Source: Methylotenera oryzisoli (GTDB lineage: Bacteria > Pseudomonadota > Gammaproteobacteria > Burkholderiales > Methylophilaceae). From it: a stretch of 64,000 nucleotides of DNA. Of this stretch, positions 26,820-35,595 are shown in pieces. Location of the stretch: NCBI RefSeq assembly GCF_004661485.1, contig NZ_PQVH01000006.1, forward strand, positions 62,001 through 126,000, read 5' to 3'. The translations under genes were made by a program, and so were the position numbers. A model generated the notes under the pieces. The model was not told the origin of the DNA. It ran no database searches and saw only the letters and a list, made by a program, of their open reading frames with translations. Each line of letters starts with the position of its first letter. Position 1 is the first letter of the stretch.

Positions 26820-26896
26820 TGGTCGGCGTGGAGAGATTCGAACTCCCGACATCCTGCTCCCAAAGCAGGCGCGCTACCAGGCTACGCTACACGCCG
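26820..26896 (-). tRNA. tRNA-Pro(TGG)
   Basis: A 77-base cloverleaf on the minus strand. The acceptor arms CGGCGTG and CACGCCG pair fully, the anticodon loop is CTTTGGGAG with anticodon TGG, the T-arm has GTTCGAATC, and CCA is encoded at the 3' end (26822-26820). Confidence 0.96.
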
Positions 26897-27045
26897 AAGG
26901 CCGGCACTATACTGACAACCCACCAGATAGTCAATATCAGGCTGATTCAATTACCATAATTATTCACACTGGCTGTACATATCGCCCAATATTTAGTGCT
27001 ATTATTTTTAGCATAATTTTCATCAAAATAGAGAAGTTTAGCCCC

Positions 27046-28017
27046 ATGTCACATGCGATCAAAGTTAACCAAACAGGCGGCCCCGAGGTATTGCGCTGGG
27101 AGCCAATGACGGTAGGCGCGCCGGAGGCTGGTCAGGTCAGATTGCAGCAAACCGCAGTGGGTATGAACTTCATTGACGTGTATCACCGTACTGGGCTGTA
27201 CCCGCTGCCGCTGCCGTTCATTCCCGGCATGGAAGCTGCTGGCGTTGTGGAGGCAGTGGGCGCAGGAGTCTCACATTTAAAAGTGGGGGATCGTGTGGCG
27301 TATGCCTCAGTGATTGGCGCTTATGCGGAATCTAGGCTGATTGCGGCTGAGCGCTTGATTAAGCTGCCGGACAGCATTGATGACCTGACTGCCGCCGCCA
27401 TGATGCTACAAGGCATGACCGCACGCTACCTAATCCGAGATATCTACAAAGTAAGTGCTGGCGATACCATACTGGTGCATGCAGCGGCTGGCGGCGTGGG
27501 GCTTATCGTTTGCCAATGGGCTGCGGCGCTGGGCGCAACCGTGATTGGCACCGTCTCTACCGAAGAAAAAGCGGCATTGGCGAAAGCCAATGGCTGCCAC
27601 CACCCCATTATCTACACCCGCGAAAACTTTGCAGCACGCGTATTGGAGATTACCAACGGCAAAAAACTGCCGGTAATCTACGATTCAGTAGGTAAAGACA
27701 CCTTTATGCAATCGCTAGACTGCCTGCAACCCAGAGGGCTCATGGTGTTATTCGGCGCCTCGTCTGGCCCGGTGCCACCGCTAGATTTATCCGTGCTGGC
27801 ACAAAAAGGCTCACTTATGGTGACTAGGCCAGCACTTGCCACCTTTATTGCCAGCCGTTCACAACTTGAGGAAAACGCTTCCGATTTATTTGAAGCAGTC
27901 GCGGGCGGCAAGGTAAATATTCAGGTCAACCAGACCTATGCACTCAAAGATGCTACCACCGCTCACCGCGACCTTGAGGCCCGTAAAACAACCGGTGCAA
28001 CGGTGCTGACAATTTAA
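27046..28017 (+). CDS. qorA: NADPH:quinone oxidoreductase, zeta-crystallin type
   Basis: A 323-residue medium-chain reductase that transfers electrons from NADPH to quinones. Residues 1-120 form the GroES-like domain (GMNFIDVYHRTGLY, PGMEAAGVV, GDRVAY). The Rossmann part has VHAAAGGVGLIVCQWA near residue 145, with the AAxxGGVG nucleotide motif of quinone reductases. The zinc-binding Cys residues of alcohol dehydrogenases are absent, as expected. It is convergent with relA, 28 bases away, and the tRNA-Pro lies upstream on the other strand. Confidence 0.92.
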   Translation: MSHAIKVNQTGGPEVLRWEPMTVGAPEAGQVRLQQTAVGMNFIDVYHRTGLYPLPLPFIPGMEAAGVVEAVGAGVSHLKVGDRVAYASVIGAYAESRLIAAERLIKLPDSIDDLTAAAMMLQGMTARYLIRDIYKVSAGDTILVHAAAGGVGLIVCQWAAALGATVIGTVSTEEKAALAKANGCHHPIIYTRENFAARVLEITNGKKLPVIYDSVGKDTFMQSLDCLQPRGLMVLFGASSGPVPPLDLSVLAQKGSLMVTRPALATFIASRSQLEENASDLFEAVAGGKVNIQVNQTYALKDATTAHRDLEARKTTGATVLTI

Positions 28018-28045
28018 CTTACAACACGGCAATACCGATGCATAC

Positions 28046-30046
28046 TTAGCCTGTGTGTTTTTTGTCTTTAGTGATGCGCCACTGCGCGTGCAGCAGGCGA
28101 TCATGGCGCTCATCAGGCAAGCGCCGAATAAACGTGCAGGCTTGGCTGTGGATAGTCACACCGCGGTCGCAGGTCACATAGCCGACAATAGCATCCGGAA
28201 AGGCCGGCTTGCAGCACTGTGCCATATAGGTCTGTAGATTGCCAACGCCTTCTACCGTGACCTCAGTTGCCACTGGCTGTGCCGTTGTCTTCCGCGAAAC
28301 CACCTGATTGATTTTTTCCATCGGTTTCAGGTGTGCGATTTCATGGATAGCACCTGCGATTTGATACTCGCTCACATCACCACGGCCTATCGCGCTTAAA
28401 AAGTCTTCCAGCTTATTAAAGTGCAGCTTCTGTGCGATTTTTTCCTGATTAATCGCCCCGGCCCCTGCACGGTGTAGCTCTTTATCTAATTTGGCACGGC
28501 CTTGCGTCACGTTTTCTTCTGCGTGCTGATGCCTGAACCAGTGCCGCACCTTGGCGCGCGCACTGGCACTTTTTAAGTAGCCTAAGGTCGGGCTTAACCA
28601 GTCACGGCTGGGCGCACCATGTTTAGTGGTAAGAATTTCAATACGCTGTGCATTTTGTAACTTGTAATTGAGCGGCACGATATTACCGTCCACTTTAGCG
28701 CCACGCGTTCTATGCCCTAAATCCGTATGCAGCGCATAGGCAAAATCAATAGGCGTCGCGTCCTTGGGTAAATCTATCACCCTGCCTTGCGGCGTAAATA
28801 CATACACGTTCTCCTGAAACAATTCGGTCTTAAATTGCTCCAGTAAGTCACTGCTATCAGTGGCGCCTTCTTTCCATGCCAGAATCTGACGCAACCAGGC
28901 GATTTTCTCGTCCAACACAATGTCGGACTTACCACCTTCCTTGTAGCGCCAGTGGGCGGCAACGCCCAGCTCAGAGTACTGATGCATTTCAAACGTGCGG
29001 ATTTGCACCTCTAGTGCCAAACCTTGAGGGCCATTGACTGCGGTGTGCAATGAACGGTAGTTATTACTTTTAGGGCGTGCGATATAGTCATCAAACTCGC
29101 CTGGAATCGCCTGCCACAAGGTTTGCACCAAGCTGAGCGCGCTGTAGCAATCTTTTACATCGTCAACCAGAATCCGCACAGCACGCACGTCGAACAACTG
29201 CTCAAAATCCAGCTGTTTGCGCCGCATTTTATTGATAATACTGTAGATGTGTTTAGGCCGGCCTGAAACCTCTGCCCGAATACCAGCCTGCGCTAATTTT
29301 TGCTTCAGTATATTCTCAACATCTGCAATGTACTGCTCACGGTCCACACGGCGTGAATCCAGTAACTTGGCGACTTCTTTGTAGAGCTGCGGCTCTAAGT
29401 AGCGCAATGAGAGATCTTCCATCTCCCACTTGAGCTGCCATACCCCAAGACGATTAGCCAGCGGAGAAAAAATACCCTGCACCTCGCGCGCGATCAGTAT
29501 TTGCTGCTCGCGGCTAGCACCAGCCAAGCTACGCAGTATTTGCGTGCGCTCTGCCAATTTAATCAGCACAACCCGAATATCCTGCACCATCGCCAACAAC
29601 ATCTTGCGCAGGCTCTCAACCTGCTTGCTGTTATCTGCATTTTCCTGCCCTTGCAGATGCAGACGCTCAAGCTCACTGAACTCCTGCACTTGCGCGATAC
29701 GGAGCAAGCCTTCAACCATGCTTACAATATTGCTGCCAAAGCGCAGCTTGATGGTTTCCTGCCAATTATCGATATGCTTAGGTGCCGCATATAAAATGGT
29801 CGCAATAATGGATTCAGCATCCATATTTAGGCTGACTAATATCGCGGCAGTGCAGGTTGCATGCCGCAACAGCGGCTCACCAGTCAGCTCGGTCTGCGCA
29901 TCATAAGCCAAGGTTGCCAACTGGCAAGCCTGACGAATGAGCTCCACGTCTGCTGGCGAATAATGCTTAGCTAACGAAACTATCCATGCTTGCGTATCAT
30001 TATCGGATAAAGCAGGTATTTGTAATGAGCTGGAACCATGGATCAT
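28046..30046 (-). CDS. relA: RelA-type (p)ppGpp synthetase without hydrolase activity
   Basis: A 666-residue stringent-response enzyme. The N-terminal HD domain is dead: LYAAPKH stands where LLHDvvED is expected. The synthetase domain is intact (RPKHIYSIINKM, FDVRAVRI, EFDDYIA, IRTFEMH), and the EFDD motif marks it as RelA-like rather than SpoT-like. TGS (VYVFTPQGRVIDLP) and the Cys-containing zinc-finger region (CCKPAFPDAIVGY) follow. It then stops at DKKHTG, without the ACT/RRM domain that ends typical RelA of about 740 residues. It starts six bases after the dodecin stop, so the two are probably co-translated. Confidence 0.93.
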   Translation of the reverse strand: MIHGSSSLQIPALSDNDTQAWIVSLAKHYSPADVELIRQACQLATLAYDAQTELTGEPLLRHATCTAAILVSLNMDAESIIATILYAAPKHIDNWQETIKLRFGSNIVSMVEGLLRIAQVQEFSELERLHLQGQENADNSKQVESLRKMLLAMVQDIRVVLIKLAERTQILRSLAGASREQQILIAREVQGIFSPLANRLGVWQLKWEMEDLSLRYLEPQLYKEVAKLLDSRRVDREQYIADVENILKQKLAQAGIRAEVSGRPKHIYSIINKMRRKQLDFEQLFDVRAVRILVDDVKDCYSALSLVQTLWQAIPGEFDDYIARPKSNNYRSLHTAVNGPQGLALEVQIRTFEMHQYSELGVAAHWRYKEGGKSDIVLDEKIAWLRQILAWKEGATDSSDLLEQFKTELFQENVYVFTPQGRVIDLPKDATPIDFAYALHTDLGHRTRGAKVDGNIVPLNYKLQNAQRIEILTTKHGAPSRDWLSPTLGYLKSASARAKVRHWFRHQHAEENVTQGRAKLDKELHRAGAGAINQEKIAQKLHFNKLEDFLSAIGRGDVSEYQIAGAIHEIAHLKPMEKINQVVSRKTTAQPVATEVTVEGVGNLQTYMAQCCKPAFPDAIVGYVTCDRGVTIHSQACTFIRRLPDERHDRLLHAQWRITKDKKHTG

Positions 30047-30052
30047 TATTAT

Positions 30053-30262
30053 TTAATCTTCTATTCTAAAACCAACCTTGATGGTCACTTGAAAATGCGC
30101 AACCCCACCATTCACAATATGTCCTCTAGTCTCAACTACTTCAAACCAGTCCATATGCTTAACGGTGAGGGCAGCCTTCGCAATCGCATTACGGATTGCA
30201 TCATCAGTACCAACGCTAGAACTGCCTACGAGTTCGATGAGTTTATAAGTATGTGCAGACAT
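30053..30262 (-). CDS. dodecin family flavin-binding protein
   Basis: A 69-residue protein with the full dodecin signature: YKLIELVGSSSVGTDDAI, DWFEVVETRGHI, and VAHFQVTIKVGF. Dodecins form hollow dodecamers that store flavin; the Trp in DWFEV stacks against the isoalloxazine ring. AAGGAGA lies five bases before the ATG. It is the first gene of a pair with relA, separated by only six bases, which is an unexpected partnership. Confidence 0.93.
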   Translation of the reverse strand: MSAHTYKLIELVGSSSVGTDDAIRNAIAKAALTVKHMDWFEVVETRGHIVNGGVAHFQVTIKVGFRIED

Positions 30263-30494
30263 AGCATTCTCCTTGACTAAAAATCTTGGAATAATTCCAG
30301 ATAACTATAATCATCTACCTTTTAGCCATAGATTACCAATTTTTATTTGGTGCCTAAGCTTGAACTTTCAAGCAATTTTTAAACAAATACATCATGTCAC
30401 CCAATCTGTACCCATCGATGCCAAGCGCTCCATGCAAGGCCGCCTGTGATAAGATTCCACCATCCTTTAATTTGATTATGCATTTGACCTGCCC

Positions 30495-30761
30495 ATGACA
30501 AACACACCAACACAACCATCAGCCGAGCTAAAAAGCATTACCGGCCTCAATGACCAAGAATACGAAGCACTGAGTGCAGCCCTTGCTAAAATGCGAGCAC
30601 CGCAAGTAGAAACGCAAGCGCCTCAGACAAAAATGCTAGCGGCCGTGCGCAATCAATTGCAACAACGCTTAAACAACCCGCAGTTGAGTGAAGCCGAAAG
30701 AACCAAACTCACCAATGACATTGCTGATCTTGATCGCAAAATGAATGCGAGTCAGTCATAA
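30495..30761 (+). CDS. small predicted coiled-coil protein, unknown
   Basis: An 88-residue, polar, helix-rich protein: an N-terminal segment with a LNDQEYEALSAALAKM helix, a Gln/Pro-rich linker, then a helix NQLQQRLNNPQLSEAERTKL with a DIADLDRKM end. No Cys, no membrane segment, no known motif. It is probably real because its composition is protein-like, it starts the cluster cleanly, and it is followed at once by an exported protein gene on the same strand. The 232 bases upstream hold no gene. Confidence 0.5.
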   Translation: MTNTPTQPSAELKSITGLNDQEYEALSAALAKMRAPQVETQAPQTKMLAAVRNQLQQRLNNPQLSEAERTKLTNDIADLDRKMNASQS

Positions 30762-30798
30762 CACGTTACTCTGCGTGCAAGCCATAATGGAACACAAC

Positions 30799-31194
30799 AT
30801 GAAAAAACTGCTAATCGCACTCACACTGGCGCTGACCAGTACTAGCACATGGGCGGATTGGACTGAGTTTAGCGGCTCAAGCAACCAAGGTGGCGTCAAG
30901 GTTTATTACAATCTGGCTACGCTGCGCAACCAAGACCATGTGCTAAAAGTTTGGCAAATGCAGGACTACAACGCACCGCAAACCGTGCAAAGTCAAACTT
31001 ACCTCTCGGTAAAATCTTTGCTTGAGGTTAACTGTAAAACCAAAATGCGCAGGACCATGGCCGCGAGCAACTACAAGCTGAATATGGGGCGTGGCGAAGC
31101 TATCCTTAAAACCAGCAGCCCTGCACAGTGGGAATATATTGCCCCGGATATAACGGGCGAAGCCATGCGTAAGTTTTATTGTGGCCGTGAGTAA
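30799..31194 (+). CDS. exported surface-adhesin E-like protein
   Basis: A 131-residue protein with a signal peptide (MKKLLIALTLALTSTSTWA, cleavage probably after WA). The mature domain, with WTEFSGSSNQGGVKVYYN, KVWQMQDY and two Cys residues (near 87 and 128 of the precursor), fits the small 'surface-adhesin protein E' fold common in beta- and gammaproteobacteria. The ATG at 30799 directly precedes the signal peptide; an earlier in-frame start would add 18 residues unlike any leader. The role is uncertain. Confidence 0.6.
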   Translation: MKKLLIALTLALTSTSTWADWTEFSGSSNQGGVKVYYNLATLRNQDHVLKVWQMQDYNAPQTVQSQTYLSVKSLLEVNCKTKMRRTMAASNYKLNMGRGEAILKTSSPAQWEYIAPDITGEAMRKFYCGRE

Positions 31195-31282
31195 GCAGGG
31201 CTAAACCTAACTTACCATACTGCAACTGCAAGCGTTTAGATAACTGGTATTGAAAACAAGTACTGATAAAAAAATGGATGCA

Positions 31283-31321
31283 GCCCGGTAATCGGCTACC
31301 TACATAGCACAACTACCGGGC
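31283..31321. terminator. long-loop hairpin between convergent genes
   Basis: GCCCGGTA and TACCGGGC form a perfect 8-bp stem around a 23-base loop, between the adhesin-like gene and the aldolase gene, which converge here. There is no T-run on either strand, so a role as terminator is only suggested by position. Confidence 0.35.
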
Positions 31322-31345
31322 CTGCAATATTGCGATACCGACGTA

Positions 31346-32062
31346 TTAGAGATCAGTAATTGGCAGCAAGCCTAAGGTTTTAGCTTCATCAAACAAACCT
31401 GTCATGGTCCAATTTTGCCTTAAAGCACCCGCACCATAGTTTCTTGAGCCACCCACCGCCTCAGCCAGCAATTGTAAGCGCGCAGTTTCTTCGAGCAGAA
31501 TAATGGTGTCAGTCAGCGCTCGCACGCCGCCTTTGCCCCATACTGTACCGCCGCCATTGGCTTCAATAATGGCAAAGTTATGCGGGTTTTCATTCACTTT
31601 CTCAACAATAAAATCTACTTCTGGCTGGCGTCTATCAATATAAACAGGCAGCTCGCGCACCAGATGGTGGCGATTAAACGCAACATAGTTAATTGGAAAA
31701 GTACGGTGCGTTTGTGCCCAAGCAGCCAGATACAGGGTATGTACGTGTGAAATGATATTGACGTCTGGATGCTCTATAAACAGCTTGTTGTAACGTTTGC
31801 CACCGCTATGGTTGCCAGCATACACCGTACCATCAAAGCCAATAATAGCCGGTGTGATTTCTGCGCCCCTATTCCACGGACCCGGGTCGTTCACCACCAC
31901 CAGTTTTTCGTGCCCAGGCACGCGTACCACAAAGCCTACCGTACCATAGGCCGTAGTGGTGTCGGTTTCGCGCAGCACTCTAAAGGCGTGCTCGGCGTCT
32001 TGCTTCACACTTTGTGCAAATGCCGTGACATCTGCCGCTAATTCTGTATCGATTTTTCCCAT
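31346..32062 (-). CDS. class II aldolase/adducin family protein
   Basis: A 238-residue cytoplasmic enzyme of the class II aldolase/adducin fold. The zinc-ligand motif HVHTLYLAAW is visible near residue 105; a third ligand may be His133 or His134. Members add or cleave C-C bonds of sugar phosphates or decarboxylate; the substrate here is unknown. It is the last gene of the sigma-54 driven monooxygenase/desulfinase operon (35416 to 31346). It might process the carbon fragment left after sulfur removal (inference). Confidence 0.8.
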   Translation of the reverse strand: MGKIDTELAADVTAFAQSVKQDAEHAFRVLRETDTTTAYGTVGFVVRVPGHEKLVVVNDPGPWNRGAEITPAIIGFDGTVYAGNHSGGKRYNKLFIEHPDVNIISHVHTLYLAAWAQTHRTFPINYVAFNRHHLVRELPVYIDRRQPEVDFIVEKVNENPHNFAIIEANGGGTVWGKGGVRALTDTIILLEETARLQLLAEAVGGSRNYGAGALRQNWTMTGLFDEAKTLGLLPITDL

Positions 32063-32092
32063 GCTAAAACTCCTTCATTAAAATTAAATAAA

Positions 32093-33169
32093 TTACGCAG
32101 CTTTGCTCTGCGTTTGGTAATAGTTATCCAGCCACTGACGTGCAGCCGCCAATGGCCTGTGGTCTACCCATGCGTCCAGATTAAAATCACGGTCTAACAC
32201 ACCGTGAATTAAGGTGAAGTTCTTTTGGATTTTGAATAAATCCAGCAACTCTTTTGATAGGCTAGGATGTAACGACTGATGAAACCCATCGCGGTAAGCC
32301 GTTGCCACCCCGTCGTCGCCGGCACGAGTTTCGCCTTTTAAAATTTGATGCACACCGTCCAGATTAGAAGCTGCCCAATCTGCAGCACGCAGGGTTTGTG
32401 CAAGAAAGCGCACTAACAAATCAAAGTGGTTCTCGATAAAATCTTCATGCACAGTAATCGGCCGCGGCGTGCCGTTATTGACGCGATATTGGCGATCGGT
32501 GAACCTGTCAATATCAATACCCACTACGGCGCCGTAGCGTTTGGCGGCATCAACTGCCGACGCGCCTTTGACGTAAACCGCATCGACTTCGCCGCGTGCC
32601 AAGTTATCAAGCCCAGCCCACAGCCCCCCCAGACCGGCATCTGAATCCTGTCCCGAGCCCACCTCAACAAAGGACACGTCATCCAGCGTTAAGCCTGCAT
32701 AAGCCAGAACGCCCTTCACTCCTTGCAAGGTCATGCCGCGCGCAATACTGCTGCCGCGCACATGCGACTGTATTTCACGCTCTACATACGCTGGCAACGC
32801 AACACGCCGCCCTTTCAGGTCTGCCGGCCGATTGATGTGAGAGTCCGGGCGCACCAAAATCACCTGCCATTCGTCTATCCAGGTTAAGCCGATGACTTTT
32901 GTTTTTGCGCCCTGGGCTTTAGCCGCTAAGGCGAGCAAGCTGCCACCTTCCCGAATCAAGCTGTTGATTTCATGGTCGTAATGATGGCGCGCAAGCGCTT
33001 GAGGTGCGTCCTGAATCGTTGCCACCGAAATACCGTCTTTTGCAAACTCTTCTTCAAGCCATCCTAATTTATAAGCCAGGCCAGTTGCCGTGGGCACTGG
33101 GCAGCGCGTAAACCAGATGTCTTTAAGTTGCGTATTGGCTGGCGGATTCACTGATAATGGATTGGTCAT
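32093..33169 (-). CDS. DszB-like putative desulfinase (SsuA-like fold, no signal peptide)
   Basis: A 358-residue protein of the periplasmic-binding fold usually annotated as sulfonate-binding, but it starts without a signal peptide. It carries RCPVP with Cys23, His63, Arg73 and Gly75-Gly76. In DszB (2'-hydroxybiphenyl-2-sulfinate desulfinase) the catalytic Cys lies in NCPVP, and His and Arg are also ten residues apart with GG two further on. I infer a cytoplasmic C-S bond hydrolase that releases sulfite from a sulfinate. It lies four bases after an SsuD-like monooxygenase. A binding-protein role remains the alternative. Confidence 0.6.
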   Translation of the reverse strand: MTNPLSVNPPANTQLKDIWFTRCPVPTATGLAYKLGWLEEEFAKDGISVATIQDAPQALARHHYDHEINSLIREGGSLLALAAKAQGAKTKVIGLTWIDEWQVILVRPDSHINRPADLKGRRVALPAYVEREIQSHVRGSSIARGMTLQGVKGVLAYAGLTLDDVSFVEVGSGQDSDAGLGGLWAGLDNLARGEVDAVYVKGASAVDAAKRYGAVVGIDIDRFTDRQYRVNNGTPRPITVHEDFIENHFDLLVRFLAQTLRAADWAASNLDGVHQILKGETRAGDDGVATAYRDGFHQSLHPSLSKELLDLFKIQKNFTLIHGVLDRDFNLDAWVDHRPLAAARQWLDNYYQTQSKAA

Positions 33170-33173
33170 TTAA

Positions 33174-34328
33174 TTACCCCACGGCGCGCAAAATCGCGGT
33201 ATCTGTTTTGCCGCGCAATAGCGGCAGCACTTCTTCACCCACGCGATACGCTTCTTCAAGGTGTGGTGTACTGGCTAAAATAAATGCATCTGCACCCAAC
33301 GCCACCAATTGGTCCAAGCGTTCCGCTACCTGCTCATAGCTACCGACGATGCCGTTAGTTTGACCGCCGCGCAGCAGGCTAAAGCCAGACCAAACATTCG
33401 GTTCAATAATCAAATCTTTATAACTATTGATAGTGGTCGGTCGATTGCCACGCTGACGCGCAGCGCCTACAGAATCACTGGCATCTGGGTTCTGAAATTT
33501 ATCCAAAGCCTCACGACTCAGGCTGTTAAAGCCTTTTTCAATCTCCGCCCAAGCCTCTTCTTCAGTGGGTCTGGCAATGATATCCACACGGATTGCGCAT
33601 TTAATTTTGCGCCCAAGAATCTGCGTGCGGGCTTTCACACGGTCAAACTTCTCACGCAGTTGATCAAACGGCTCTAGCCACGTTAAATAATAATCAGCAT
33701 GTTTAGAGGCAGAGGCGAGCGCCGCATCTGAGGAGCCGGAGAAATAAATTTCCGGATATTCTTCCTGCGACAATGGGTGCGCCAAACCAGCATCTTCCAC
33801 TTGGTAGAATTTGCCATGATATGAAAACGGTCCACCATTCCAGACACCTTTCAATACATCCAGAAACTCTGTGGTTCGCCCATATCGATCATCATGCGAA
33901 GCGGAGTCTCCCCACCACAACTGCGCAGGGCCACCGCCACCGGTAATGATGTTGTATAAAGCGCGGCCACCGGTGGCACGTTGCAAGCTTGCGGTCATCC
34001 GCGCAGCAACCACTGGGTTGAGAAAGCCGGGCTGAAACGGAATCATGAAACGAAAGGTAGAAGTCTCACGCGCCAGTAACGAAGAGATCACCCATGGCTC
34101 ATCCGTCATTGGGAACGATGGAATCAAACCGCCCTGAAAACCTGAAATCTCGGCAGCACGCGCAATCTCTGCCACGTAATCGATATAGCCCTGCCCTGTA
34201 CCGCCTACACTGCCTGGCTTGGCTTTAGTGTCATCGCCAGGAAACCAGTCACCGCGATGCGGAGTGCGATTACGGTGTGAGCTTGGTTCGCCATGGGTCG
34301 GAATCCGCCAGAAAACATCAATAGTCAT
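33174..34328 (-). CDS. FMNH2-dependent monooxygenase, SsuD-like (second)
   Basis: A 384-residue bacterial-luciferase-family (LLM class) enzyme resembling alkanesulfonate monooxygenase SsuD and SfnG. Recognisable parts are the opening IDVFWRIPTHGE, the N-terminal strand region with SGFQGGLIPSF, YNIITGGGG, and the C-terminal FILASTPHLEEAYRVGE. It should use FMNH2 from the reductase at 46883 with O2. Substrate (sulfone, sulfonate or sulfinate) cannot be read from sequence. It sits 20 bases after its paralogue and 4 before the DszB-like gene. Confidence 0.88.
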   Translation of the reverse strand: MTIDVFWRIPTHGEPSSHRNRTPHRGDWFPGDDTKAKPGSVGGTGQGYIDYVAEIARAAEISGFQGGLIPSFPMTDEPWVISSLLARETSTFRFMIPFQPGFLNPVVAARMTASLQRATGGRALYNIITGGGGPAQLWWGDSASHDDRYGRTTEFLDVLKGVWNGGPFSYHGKFYQVEDAGLAHPLSQEEYPEIYFSGSSDAALASASKHADYYLTWLEPFDQLREKFDRVKARTQILGRKIKCAIRVDIIARPTEEEAWAEIEKGFNSLSREALDKFQNPDASDSVGAARQRGNRPTTINSYKDLIIEPNVWSGFSLLRGGQTNGIVGSYEQVAERLDQLVALGADAFILASTPHLEEAYRVGEEVLPLLRGKTDTAILRAVG

Positions 34329-34348
34329 ACAATATTCCTTAAATTTAG

Positions 34349-35416
34349 TTAGGCAGCACGACGTTGGTCGTGCTTGATTTGGGCCCGTACCGCAGGTAAA
34401 ACGTGTTCACCTAGGCGATAGGCCTCTTCAAAGTGCGGGACAGATGACAGCAGGAAGCTGCTGACTCCGGCGGCGGCATAAGCCACAAGCGCTTCTGTCA
34501 CTTGCTCGTAGCTACCGACCAGCGTGGCATTGGCTGCCGTGGTATCAGTTGATAGGCCAGCCCATAAATTGCCGTTAATGACAGGCTGATGATTGCCCTG
34601 CTCCGACTGCTGCCAATAGCGGCGTGCATCAAAAGTCGCTTCATCCTCAGTTTCGCGGCTGACGATATCAATACGCAGCGCAAACGCAGGCTCACGTCCA
34701 TAAGGCTTGGCAAGTGCACGCAGCTCTTGGATTTGCTGTTGAATACTCTCAACCGTGTCTGCATCAAAAATGTGAAAGTCCGCAACCTTAGCGGATAGCG
34801 CTAAGGCTTCTTGACTCTTACCGGAAAGGTAAATAGGCGGCACTTTCTGGTTAGATAACGCTCCCTGAAACCCGCCATTGAGCACCTCGAAATACTTGCC
34901 TTTAAAGCTATATGGAGACTGGGTGAGCACACCGCGCGCCACGGTAACAAACTCTTCAATGCGCGGATTAATTTCACTATCTGCCACAAAATCGCCCAAG
35001 GCACGTCTATGCTTATCATCACCACCAGCACTAATTTGCCAGGCAAAACGCCCATCGGTAAAGCGCTGGTAGCTCACTGTATTTTTTGCCGCGTACACCG
35101 ATGAACCACGTGAGGCATCAAACTCGGTGACTAGCTTTAAATGGCGGCTGCCACGTGCCACATAGCCGGCAATAATCCATGGTTCATCGCCATTGATATC
35201 TTCCGGAATACGGATGCCGTCGAAGCCGGCAAGATCTGCCGCACGTGCAACCTGATGCAGGTAATCAAAATAGTTGAAGCTCAAACCACGCGGGTCGGTC
35301 ACACCATCCGAGTAGGGATGCGCTGATGAGGCACGTTCTGCACGGCGCTCTTTTCTACTATTGCCGTAACGTCCATCACCACTGGTTGGCAATTGCCACA
35401 AGAACTCTGTAGTCAT
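34349..35416 (-). CDS. FMNH2-dependent monooxygenase, SsuD-like (first)
   Basis: A 355-residue LLM-class flavin monooxygenase, paralogous to the next gene: TEFLWQLPTSGDGRYG at the start, AGFDGIRIPEDINGDEPW, WQISAGGDD, and FLLSSVPHFEEAYRLGE at the end. Divergence from its neighbour suggests a different sulfur substrate or successive oxidation steps. It is the first gene of a four-gene operon with a sigma-54 promoter at 35487-35503. A GAGGA ribosome-binding site precedes the ATG. Confidence 0.88.
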   Translation of the reverse strand: MTTEFLWQLPTSGDGRYGNSRKERRAERASSAHPYSDGVTDPRGLSFNYFDYLHQVARAADLAGFDGIRIPEDINGDEPWIIAGYVARGSRHLKLVTEFDASRGSSVYAAKNTVSYQRFTDGRFAWQISAGGDDKHRRALGDFVADSEINPRIEEFVTVARGVLTQSPYSFKGKYFEVLNGGFQGALSNQKVPPIYLSGKSQEALALSAKVADFHIFDADTVESIQQQIQELRALAKPYGREPAFALRIDIVSRETEDEATFDARRYWQQSEQGNHQPVINGNLWAGLSTDTTAANATLVGSYEQVTEALVAYAAAGVSSFLLSSVPHFEEAYRLGEHVLPAVRAQIKHDQRRAA

Positions 35417-35486
35417 ACATTCCTCCTAAAATTAAACTGGATTAACTAGCTACATTGATATGTCTGTAGCACTATCTCTTTTAATT

Positions 35487-35503
35487 TGCAGGATGCATGC
35501 CAA
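35487..35503 (-). promoter_or_regulatory. sigma-54 promoter of the monooxygenase/desulfinase operon
   Basis: Minus strand TTGGCATGCATCCTGCA. The invariant GG and GC are exactly ten bases apart, as sigma-54 requires, and 14 of 17 positions fit the -24/-12 consensus. It lies about 70 bases before the first SsuD-like start. Confidence 0.75.
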
Positions 35504-35574
35504 TATCCGGCACCAATGAAAATAAACGCAACCAATTGATTTGTATTGTTTTTTAACAAAACAACAGCTCACTG

Positions 35575-35590
35575 TTATTTTGCAAAATAA
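35575..35590. repeat. perfect 16-bp palindrome
   Basis: TTATTTTGCAAAATAA, a perfect dyad about 75 bases upstream of the sigma-54 promoter. The flanks add another dyad, TTGTTTT/AAAACAA (35547-35565). These may be sites for an activator or for a bending protein such as IHF. Confidence 0.6.
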
Positions 35591-35595
35591 ATAGT

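Noticed and set aside
26639-26959. Plus-strand open frame across the tRNA
   Set aside because: It runs through tRNA-Pro on the other strand; the apparent peptide VGVERFELPTSCSQSRRATR is a well-known translation artefact of tRNA genes.
32093-33169. Plain annotation as periplasmic sulfonate-binding protein
   Set aside because: No signal peptide, and the Cys/His/Arg/GG pattern matches DszB; kept as a candidate desulfinase with the alternative stated.
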